13,277 nt of DNA, from assembly GCA_029778965.1 (NCBI GenBank), contig JAKPBL010000337.1:1-13277 (forward strand), read 5' to 3'. A program made the position numbers and the translations under genes. Source of the stretch: Bacteroidota bacterium. GTDB taxonomy: Bacteria; Bacteroidota; Bacteroidia; Chitinophagales; Chitinophagaceae. The notes under the pieces are model-generated. The model saw only the letters and a program-made list of their open reading frames with translations. It searched no databases and was not told the DNA's origin. This document shows positions 6,401 to 11,707 of this stretch, piece by piece (the first letter of the stretch is position 1; the number at the start of each line of letters is the position of its first letter).

Positions 6401-8351
6401 TTATGTGGGTCATACTTCCTGCCCCCCGGCTGTAGTTCATTTTACCAATACTTCTGAGAACGCTGAATACGTAAACTGGAGTTTCGGCGACGGCGGCACG
6501 GCGATGTCGCAAGACCATCCCACCCATACCTATTACAAACCAGGCGTGTATCGTGTTGTTATTTATGCATACAGCGCTTCCGGATCGGTCGATTCTACGG
6601 AAACGCGTATAACCATCAACGGTCCCTATGGCACCCTGAAAGCCGATACGCTCAGCGGCTGTTTGCGGCAAACAGTGACGCTGACCGCCCAGGTAAATAA
6701 TTCCATTACCAATACCTGGGATTTCGGCGACGGAACCATTGGCCAATCGACGGCGAACAGCATTTCACATGCTTACCCGCATGCGGGGGTTTATCAGCCT
6801 TCGCTGATCCTGAAAGACGAAGACGGCTGCCCCGGCAGCGCCGAGCTGCCTGATCTTATTGTGATCGATTCGCTGGCTGTTGCCGGTATTGAACATACGG
6901 CCGGTGAGTTCTGCGATACAGCCACTATCCGGTTCGTGCCGCACCTGCATTCGGTAGCGGCTGAGATGGGCTCCAGCCTGCAATTCAACTGGACCGATGC
7001 GGCGGGACATGCTTCATCCGACAGTATTGCGTCTTTCTTTTATAATAACCCCGGCCGGCACCTGGCGCAGGTAGAAGTATTGTCGCCCTATGGTTGCAGC
7101 AGCGTCGCCACCGACTCGGTAACGATCAAACGTACACCTATAGCCGAAACTACCGGCCCGGCCGAGGTCTGCACGGGTAGCGACGCTGTTTTCAGCGCGT
7201 CGATTACCGCCGATACGGTACCGGTTTACCGGTGGATATTTTCCAACGGGCAGGTCGCCGCCGATACCCTGCCGCCTCCGCAGGCATTCACTGGTGCGGG
7301 GCTGGCCAACCAGCAGTTCATAGTATCCGCTGCCGGTTGCGCCGATACGGTCGATCATCTGCTCTTCGTTCATCCGTTACCGGTAGTTCGTATCGATCCG
7401 GTGAAGCCGGTGGTATGCTTTGGCGCCGAACTTACCCTGTCTGCAACCGGCGCAAGCGCTTATGAATGGAGCTTTAACAGCGGAACGACGCAAACGCCGG
7501 TTCTTAACAGCCGACCCGCAGAAAGCGGCTGGTTTACGGTAACGGGCACCAACGAATACCAGTGCGCCAATCGCGATTCGGTGTATATAACCGTTGCGCA
7601 GCCGGTTAGCCTGGTGGCGCCGGCCGATACTTTTGTCTGCGCCGGCAGCAGCGTGTCGTTGCCGGTAAGCGGCGCCGCCAGTTATGTATGGACAGACGGC
7701 CTGGCGGGCAGCCAGCCCGTGGTGAGCCCGCAGGCAAACAGCAGCTACACGGTAATCGGTTACGACGACTACCAGTGCTTCGCCGATACGGCTACCATAC
7801 CCGTGCAGGTGATTGCCCTGCCCACGGTGCAGGCGCCGGATGACATGGCCCTGCTTACCGGCGACGAAGTGCGGCTGCTCCCCACCGTTAGCAGCGACGT
7901 GAACGGTTACCTGTGGACGCCCGCGGCTTCACTGAGCTGCAGCAACTGCGGCTCGCCGCTCGCGGCCCCGCGCGGCAATACAGATTATATTATCACGGTC
8001 AGCAATGCTTACGGTTGCGTGGCCAGCGATACGGTTCGCATTACCCTTACCTGCGCGCAAGACCGTGTTCATATACCCAATGCTTTCACGCCCGATAACA
8101 ATGGCAGGAACGATGTGTTTTACGTGATGGGCAAAGGCGTAAGCGTGATTGAGCGGATGCAGGTGTTCAACCGCTGGGGGCAGGTTGTTTTCGACGCCAG
8201 CAATATCCGTATCAATGACCGGTCGCAGGGATGGAACGGCTATGCCAACAGCCAGCCCGCCCAGGGTGGCCTTTACGTATATAAGATTGACCTGGTTTGC
8301 GATACCGGTGAACATTTCCGGCGGCAGGGAACCGTACTGCTGCTGCGCTGA
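3459..8351 (+). CDS. Giant secreted PKD-repeat protein with T9SS type B sorting domain
   Basis: The protein has 1630 residues. The N terminus (MAYLMRLWTKAGCALLALLFAH, cleavage near AAIG-QLRA) is a signal peptide. ATG 3471 (MRLWTK) is an equally plausible start. From about residue 30 to 1300 come roughly 14-15 PKD-type modules, recognised by WDFGDG or variants near residues 61, 145, 231, 392, 474, 555, 638, 830, 1007 and 1087, with degenerate units between. Most modules carry a Cys near their start (GGCSPL, RGCAPL, VCGNTP) and one near their end, probably as disulfides. Three Ig-like units follow at about 1300-1530 (YEWSF, YVWTDG, YLWTPA). Residues about 1535-1630 (IPNAFTPDNNGRNDVF ... VFNRWGQVVF ... 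WNG ... GLYVYKI) form the gliding-motility-associated C-terminal (CHU_C) type B sorting domain. That predicts export by the type IX system and surface attachment or release. No enzymatic domain is seen; a binding, adhesive or matrix role is inferred. No PorP/SprF-like partner gene lies next to it. Confidence 0.93.
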   Translation: MAYLMRLWTKAGCALLALLFAHAAIGQLRADFTTDLAGGCSPLVVAFTNTSTGFSAAATFSWDFGNGGTGHDPNGSSIYRDPQTYTITLTVHDGPQTAIATKTITVYRNPTVNFQFDQTRGCAPLGVNFSSQVNPGSGSVTEYLWDFGDGQVLQTANAPQASHTYESRGNPPISLTITNSFGCHTTVDKTGLTVLDPIVIQAGADQGVYCTAGAPVTFSNSSTGPGTLSYSWDFGDGKTGTQPRPTHVYGEKGVFRPSLTVSSSEGCSVTKELAPVNIAQFESSFEAPAAVCTNNAATFTNTSAHPQSSRWLVLPGNVPFTGNAFTYTFPQPGEYTVRLTNVYDGCEDIVEKKITVSAGEPLPPFQVLLNNTCGAPAEVQFNDQSTAATQWSWDFGDNQTGAAKQATHTYTKNGDYTVTLTTTNQAGCVQVVQRPVSIAGPDISIVHTDRVEGCIGLAVGFAVNQPGEISSYTWSFGDGETANTANPTHVFNSPGQFDVLLQYQTRSGCSGTAVFRSVRTYTKPAAAFSAVTEVCGNTPVTFSNETTGEAFDWLWNFGDGGTSVEFEASHQYMQAGTYTVQLIAGNRACADTLVREQYIQVKPPFPVIRKSFVEDCMQPGRVLLTQDAAVNQATQLTWDYGDGQTQPVAPTEEATTHVYAQSGLYRVYLVAVNGGCTVRDSIDVPVLLAQQPQLTADLAAVCGTGQLRINISGLAPNPAVTNGNQYTITGWEYADGTPFTPVYENADPVFGTSYAVTISRLQNGQQGIRALVRQNSYPGCVYRTNLLPLDIRGPKPQLGFDQNNICYTSPVRFRDLSQPRNNVAVTNWSVDFGDGSDTSFTTLPPGGLFEHQYASPGSYAAVLTVTDAEGCSAGTPMNPVDKAIARGPRAAFSIDPDPVFPNTTVRFINQTNASSSNPTYLWHFSSGADYTQFAPPDKLYGALGTIDTVRLIAFDPAGCVDTAFKIIVVKDVAAAFTYETNYVGHTSCPPAVVHFTNTSENAEYVNWSFGDGGTAMSQDHPTHTYYKPGVYRVVIYAYSASGSVDSTETRITINGPYGTLKADTLSGCLRQTVTLTAQVNNSITNTWDFGDGTIGQSTANSISHAYPHAGVYQPSLILKDEDGCPGSAELPDLIVIDSLAVAGIEHTAGEFCDTATIRFVPHLHSVAAEMGSSLQFNWTDAAGHASSDSIASFFYNNPGRHLAQVEVLSPYGCSSVATDSVTIKRTPIAETTGPAEVCTGSDAVFSASITADTVPVYRWIFSNGQVAADTLPPPQAFTGAGLANQQFIVSAAGCADTVDHLLFVHPLPVVRIDPVKPVVCFGAELTLSATGASAYEWSFNSGTTQTPVLNSRPAESGWFTVTGTNEYQCANRDSVYITVAQPVSLVAPADTFVCAGSSVSLPVSGAASYVWTDGLAGSQPVVSPQANSSYTVIGYDDYQCFADTATIPVQVIALPTVQAPDDMALLTGDEVRLLPTVSSDVNGYLWTPAASLSCSNCGSPLAAPRGNTDYIITVSNAYGCVASDTVRITLTCAQDRVHIPNAFTPDNNGRNDVFYVMGKGVSVIERMQVFNRWGQVVFDASNIRINDRSQGWNGYANSQPAQGGLYVYKIDLVCDTGEHFRRQGTVLLLR

Positions 8352-8353
8352 TC

Positions 8354-8379
8354 CGGTTCTTTCTACTCGTAGCGAACCG
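8354..8379. terminator. Possible bidirectional terminator between convergent genes
   Basis: CGGTTC (8354-8359) pairs with GAACCG (8374-8379). A short inner stem CTA/TAG lies in the loop, and a TTT run sits on one side only. It covers the 11-nt gap and the last codons of the minus-strand peptidase gene. No long U tract follows on either strand, so it would be a weak terminator at best. Confidence 0.25.
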
Positions 8380-9949
8380 ATTTCAGGTAAAAGCCGATCG
8401 GGTCGATGGCGGGTAACTGGCTGCTCATTACCGTCACCGGCTGTTTACCGATGGTGAATTTCTCCAGTCCCCTGTTCGTTTGTATTTCTACCGGTAATGG
8501 CTGGTCGAAGTTGGTCACGCTTACTTCGTACTTGCCTTCAGCGGCCGATCTTACCAGTATGTCGAATTTATTGGTGGTGCGCAGGTAGAAATCGAAAAAC
8601 GATGTCAGGTCGCGTCCCGCCGCCTGGTTAAAGAGCCGCAGCACGTCGTAGGTGTCGATCATGTTGTCGTAAGTATAAGCAGGATCTGTGGCCAGCTTTT
8701 TCAGCGCCGGGAAAAAGACATCGTCGCCGATATAGTGCCGAAGGCTGTGCATGAAAAAAGAGCCTTTTGCGTAAATATCGCCGGTATATGCCAGGTCGGA
8801 ATCGGCGGTATCGGCCCAGATCACCGGCTTGCCCGAAAGGCGGCGCAGGGTATTGCGCATCCGCTCCTGGTAAGCTTCTTCGCCGCCCGCTTCGCGCGTG
8901 AACAGGGCGTCGCCATAACTGCAAATGCCTTCCTGTATCCACATATGCGCCCAGTCTTTATTGGTCACTTTGTTTGCCCACCATTCGTGGCCGAACTCAT
9001 GGGTCATCAGCCAGTCATAATCTTCATTGCCTACTTTTACGGAACGAAACTTGTTTCCGTAAGCGACCATCGACTGGTGCTCCATACCCAGGTGCGGCGT
9101 TTCCACCAGGCCGATCTTTTCTTTGGCCCAAGGGTATTCGCCGAAATATTTCTCCATTATCTGGCAGCTTCTTTCCAGTAGCTGCAACTGGTAAGGCGCT
9201 TTATCGGCGTGCTCTTTCAATACATAAAATTCCATCGGGATCTTGTTGCCGTCGATCGAGGTATAGGTTTTTGTCACCTTTGTATAGTCGCCCACATTAG
9301 GGATGATGCAGTAGTTGCTGATGGTGTACCGGGTGCGCCAATGATAGGTGGAGGTATTGCCCTTGTGTTTGGTGCTTACCAGCAAGCCGGGTCCCGCTAC
9401 CACCAGGCCCCGCGGTACGGTAATGATCATGTCTGCGCCTTCGTTGGGCTCATCGCTGGGGTGGTCTTTACAGGGAAAAAATATCTTTCCGCCTTCACCC
9501 TGGCAGGTAACGGCGATCCAGGGATGCCCCGTGCTGTCGGTCGCCCATTGGAATCCGCCGGTCCACGGTGCGCGTGGGGCCACAAAAGGCTTTCCGCCAT
9601 AATATACCCTGATCCTGGTTTTGCCGGCAGGCCAGGTATTGGCGGCGGGGATATGGATCAGGTCGGCCTCGTGCCTGAAATCGGCTTTGCGGCCATTCAC
9701 TTCCACCTTTTGCACCGTAAGCATATGGGTGAGATCGAGCAGTAACATGGTCGCCGCTTCTTTTACGATGCAGTCGATATCGGTATAGCCGTCGATTGTT
9801 TGCGTTTCGGGTTTGATGGCCAGGGCAAGGGTATAGTGCCTGATGTCCATATTGGCCTGCTCGGGTTTGAGCACACCGCCCGATTTCATGTCCTGCGCCG
9901 TTGCCATCAGCGCCAGTATGGCAAAAAAGAAGGTCAGTAAATGTCGCAT
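8363..9949 (-). CDS. Secreted M1-family zinc metallopeptidase (aminopeptidase N-like)
   Basis: The protein has 528 residues. The start MRHLLTFFFAILALMATAQD is a signal peptide with cleavage around Ala18. An N-terminal beta-domain (about 35-230) precedes the catalytic domain. The substrate-binding motif is GMEH (288-291), a common variant of GxMEN. The zinc site is HEFGH (His317, Glu318, His321) with the third ligand Glu340 in WIQEG, nineteen residues after His321, exactly as in the gluzincin M1 pattern. It should remove N-terminal residues from peptides in the periplasm or outside the cell. It is shorter than classical 850-900-residue PepN because it lacks a large C-terminal helical domain, ending in a short beta-rich part without a sorting domain. 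It is convergent with the PKD gene and divergent from the sigma-factor gene, so it is probably transcribed alone. Confidence 0.93.
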   Translation of the reverse strand: MRHLLTFFFAILALMATAQDMKSGGVLKPEQANMDIRHYTLALAIKPETQTIDGYTDIDCIVKEAATMLLLDLTHMLTVQKVEVNGRKADFRHEADLIHIPAANTWPAGKTRIRVYYGGKPFVAPRAPWTGGFQWATDSTGHPWIAVTCQGEGGKIFFPCKDHPSDEPNEGADMIITVPRGLVVAGPGLLVSTKHKGNTSTYHWRTRYTISNYCIIPNVGDYTKVTKTYTSIDGNKIPMEFYVLKEHADKAPYQLQLLERSCQIMEKYFGEYPWAKEKIGLVETPHLGMEHQSMVAYGNKFRSVKVGNEDYDWLMTHEFGHEWWANKVTNKDWAHMWIQEGICSYGDALFTREAGGEEAYQERMRNTLRRLSGKPVIWADTADSDLAYTGDIYAKGSFFMHSLRHYIGDDVFFPALKKLATDPAYTYDNMIDTYDVLRLFNQAAGRDLTSFFDFYLRTTNKFDILVRSAAEGKYEVSVTNFDQPLPVEIQTNRGLEKFTIGKQPVTVMSSQLPAIDPIGFYLKSVRYE

Positions 9950-9966
9950 AAGAAAGTATTTTTCAA

Positions 9967-9990
9967 CCTGCCCCGAAGCGCCGGCGCAGG
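9967..9990 (-). repeat. GC-rich inverted repeat in the M1 peptidase leader
   Basis: CCTGC (9967-9971) and GCAGG (9986-9990) are inverted around a core containing GCGCCGGCGC. Allowing one bulge, the flanking AAC and GTT also pair. It lies between the putative promoter and the start codon, so it would form a hairpin in the mRNA leader. No function is known to me. Confidence 0.3.
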
Positions 9991-10003
9991 GTTAAGACTG
10001 CTG

Positions 10004-10011
10004 CAAATATA
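10004..10011 (-). promoter_or_regulatory. Candidate -7 promoter element of the M1 peptidase gene
   Basis: On the minus strand the sequence is TATATTTG, a perfect match to the Bacteroidota -7 consensus TAnnTTTG, 54 bases upstream of the peptidase start. The nearest TTTG that could serve as the -33 element (10039-10036) is 24 bases upstream, a few bases more than usual, so the call is moderate. The predicted leader contains an inverted repeat at about 9967-9990. Confidence 0.4.
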
Positions 10012-10149
10012 GAGACCCTGCCAACCAGTTGTTTGCAAAATCGGCTTTGGCTCCTGTGTTGCAAGGGTGCGGATCGCAAAAACTCGCGGAACGAAGTATC
10101 TTTCTTCCCTCTTTGTAACAATTTGTTTCATCGTGCATCCAAATAAGTG

Positions 10150-10644
10150 ATGACAGACGCGGAAAGATCGGCGCAGTTCACCCGCCTCTACCGGCAGCAC
10201 GCAAACGGCATATTCAAACTATGTCTCGGTTATGCCGGCGAAGAATCGCTGGCGCAGGATCTGCTGCAGGAGTGTTTCGTATCGGTCTGGAACCACCTTC
10301 ACCAGTTCAGGGGCGAAGCGCAGTGGAGTACCTGGATTTACCGGATCGCCGTTAATATCTGCCTGGGTTACCTGCGAAAGAAGAAACTGCCTACAGTGGC
10401 CGCCGATACCGTGCCCCTGGCGCATTTGACTGAAGAAGCCGGGATCAAAGAACAGCAGGTGCAGCAATTGTACAAATGCATCAGCCGGTTGCCCGAGGCC
10501 GACCGGGTGCTGATTGCGCTGGTGCTTGAAGAGAAGCCATATACGGAGATCGCGGCCATTACCGGGCTTTCTGAAAACAACTTGCGGGTGCGTATCCATC
10601 GCATTAAAAAACAGCTCACCGAAATATACCACCAGGATGGATGA
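10150..10644 (+). CDS. ECF-type RNA polymerase sigma factor
   Basis: The protein has 164 residues from ATG 10150; a GTG one codon upstream is possible. Region sigma-2 spans residues about 9-78, with the region 2 core sequence AQDLLQECFVSVWNHLHQF and then WSTWIYRIAVNICLGYLRKKK. Region sigma-4 spans about 105-160, with LPEADRVLIALVLEEKPY followed by a helix-turn-helix, EIAAITGLSENNLRVRIHRIKKQL. Sigma regions 1 and 3 are absent, as in all ECF factors. Its stop lies 8 nt inside the next gene, so the two are co-translated and probably functionally paired. No zinc-finger anti-sigma or FecR protein is nearby. The target promoters cannot be read from this window. Confidence 0.93.
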   Translation: MTDAERSAQFTRLYRQHANGIFKLCLGYAGEESLAQDLLQECFVSVWNHLHQFRGEAQWSTWIYRIAVNICLGYLRKKKLPTVAADTVPLAHLTEEAGIKEQQVQQLYKCISRLPEADRVLIALVLEEKPYTEIAAITGLSENNLRVRIHRIKKQLTEIYHQDG

Positions 10645-11239
10645 TTTTAACTTCATACGGGAAATCTGGAAATCGGACCAGGCAGTACCCGCAGCGGCGG
10701 CTCCGGCGCGGCGGCCAACAGTTGTCAACAGCGGCAGAAAACTCCGGCGGCAGCAGCTTCGCGGCGCTCTTTCACTGCTGCTGACGGGTGCGTGGATCAT
10801 AATAATGGGCCTGCTGATGCGTGATATCCTTCACGCGGCGCTCACCTGGACCGGGCTGGCATTGGTGGTGCTGGTATGCTGGATACAATCTTTCCTGCAT
10901 TTCCGCACCTATAAAAAGCTGCGATCCATTGACGATACCAGCAAGCCTGCCGTACATCTTTCGCAGTGGAAAAATTATTATGCATTTCGCAAGGCACAGG
11001 TGCGCTGGAACCTGCCGGTGTATTTCGTGCTGCTCAATACGGCCATGGCCTTGTACCTGGTAGAGATATTAAGCGGCCGGCCGTTGAAAAACATACTGTT
11101 CTTTTTATTGCTTTATGTTGGCTGGATGCTGTTCGCCTATTTCTATATCGGTAAAAAAAACCTGCAAAAAGAAGAAACGAGGATCAGCGCTATTATCAAC
11201 GACCTGGAATCAATAGAACACCAGTGGCAGGAAGAATAA
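10637..11239 (+). CDS. Four-helix membrane protein coupled to the ECF sigma factor (possible anti-sigma)
   Basis: The protein has 200 residues starting at ATG 10637, 8 nt before the end of the sigma-factor gene. Upstream codons of the same frame overlap the sigma gene and are unlikely to be used. The first 40 residues are soluble and end in a basic stretch (GRKLRRQQLR). Predicted membrane segments lie at about 43-62, 66-88, 127-145 and 150-172. A basic loop at about 90-125 separates the two pairs, and a charged, helical C terminus (KKNLQKEE ... ESIEHQWQEE) follows. I recognise no named family. The tight overlap with an ECF sigma gene suggests a membrane-bound sensor or anti-sigma role. There is no visible zinc-binding HxxxCxxC motif, so this rests on context only. 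Confidence 0.8.
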   Translation: MDDFNFIREIWKSDQAVPAAAAPARRPTVVNSGRKLRRQQLRGALSLLLTGAWIIIMGLLMRDILHAALTWTGLALVVLVCWIQSFLHFRTYKKLRSIDDTSKPAVHLSQWKNYYAFRKAQVRWNLPVYFVLLNTAMALYLVEILSGRPLKNILFFLLLYVGWMLFAYFYIGKKNLQKEETRISAIINDLESIEHQWQEE

Positions 11240-11254
11240 CCGGCCTGCGATAAT

Positions 11255-11290
11255 ACTGCAACCGGCGGCCATCGTACAGGTATGTATAGT
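11255..11290. repeat. 36-bp direct repeat, copy 1
   Basis: This copy begins ACTGCAACCGGCGGCC and ends GGTATGTATAGT. It is identical over 36 bases to 11321-11356, and the flanks differ immediately at both ends. The repeat ends are weakly inverted (ACT...AGT, ACC...GGT). It starts 16 bases after the stop codon of the membrane-protein gene. Confidence 0.9.
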
Positions 11291-11320
11291 CGATTTCCTT
11301 GCGGCAAACAATTGACTTCA

Positions 11321-11356
11321 ACTGCAACCGGCGGCCATCGTACAGGTATGTATAGT
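11321..11356. repeat. 36-bp direct repeat, copy 2
   Basis: This is the exact second copy of 11255-11290, giving a 66-bp period with a 30-bp unique spacer (11291-11320). I looked one period further on both sides and found no third copy, not even a decayed one. The geometry is that of a single CRISPR repeat-spacer-repeat unit, but no cas genes are in the window. Confidence 0.9.
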
Positions 11357-11373
11357 TATCATCCTGTAATGAA

Positions 11374-11427
11374 CAGCATGCATAGCTAAACTAAATATAC
11401 ATATATGATATGTTTATCAACATGCTG
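11374..11427. repeat. Nested inverted repeats, AT-rich core
   Basis: CAGCATG (11374-11380) is inverted as CATGCTG (11421-11427). Inside lies a separate palindrome, ACATAT-ATG-ATATGT (11399-11413), whose arms extend outward to about 11395 and 11417 with one mismatch. The two dyads have different centres. They could be protein-binding sites or cruciform-prone DNA. No assignment is made. Confidence 0.5.
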
Positions 11428-11580
11428 ACGCCTATTTAGCCTTCGTTGCGCGCCCCGTTGCCCTGGTTTGGCCAGACTCCTGCATATCCGGGTATTCGGG
11501 CAGTTTGCCCTTCCCGTTCACCAGAAAAACAGCCATTAACCCTCTCTTGGCCTGTTTCTTGCAAAATAGTGTTAATTGTG

Positions 11581-11612
11581 TTCGCTGGTATAAACGCTTT
11601 TGTGTAATTTTG
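11581..11612 (+). promoter_or_regulatory. Promoter of the ompA-like gene
   Basis: TAATTTTG at 11605-11612 matches the Bacteroidota -7 consensus TAnnTTTG perfectly. A -33-like TTCG (consensus TTTG) at 11581-11584 lies 20 bases upstream, within the normal spacing. Transcription should begin around 11618-11620, giving a leader of about 90 nt before ATG 11708. Confidence 0.6.
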
Positions 11613-11625
11613 TGCCCGAAAAAAA

Positions 11626-11640
11626 AGGGGGTAACCCCCT
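11626..11640 (+). other. 5'-leader hairpin of the ompA-like mRNA
   Basis: AGGGGG (11626-11631) pairs with CCCCCT (11635-11640) around a 3-base TAA loop, directly after a run of A residues. With the predicted transcription start only a few bases upstream, the hairpin would sit at the very 5' end of the mRNA. That resembles stem-loops known to stabilise abundant outer-membrane protein mRNAs such as E. coli ompA. It lacks a U tract, so it is not a normal terminator. Confidence 0.5.
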
Positions 11641-11707
11641 AGGCATCTCAAACATGGCACGAAGGTTTATGTTGGTAGCATGTCTAAACACCAAAAAAAA
11701 CAATTGT

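Larger units (their letters stand above)
11240..11707. other. 468-nt intergenic region with repeats and the ompA promoter
   Basis: No convincing gene lies here. From left to right it contains two exact 36-bp direct repeats, an inverted repeat CAGCATG...CATGCTG around an AT-rich palindrome, small GC-rich hairpins (CTGG/CCAG at 11463-11475, GGGCA/TGCCC at 11498-11510), a TAnnTTTG promoter, and a GGGGG/CCCCC leader hairpin. Local base composition swings from AT-rich (11385-11420) to GC-rich. On the minus strand one frame (11390-11196) is open through both repeats, but it has no ATG. Confidence 0.6.

Noticed and set aside
10086..10146. GGAAC followed by TTTGTAAC as an ECF-type autoregulated promoter of the sigma gene
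   Set aside because: The -35-like GGAAC is present, but I cannot recognise a matching -10 at the right distance, and the sigma factor's target motif is unknown.
9934..10200. 88-codon minus-strand frame between the peptidase and sigma-factor genes
   Set aside because: It overlaps the signal peptide of the peptidase in another frame and the sigma-factor start antisense. The translation is not protein-like.
11436..11660. 74-codon minus-strand frame across the ompA promoter
   Set aside because: It overlaps the promoter and leader hairpin on the other strand, has no recognisable features and no supporting context.
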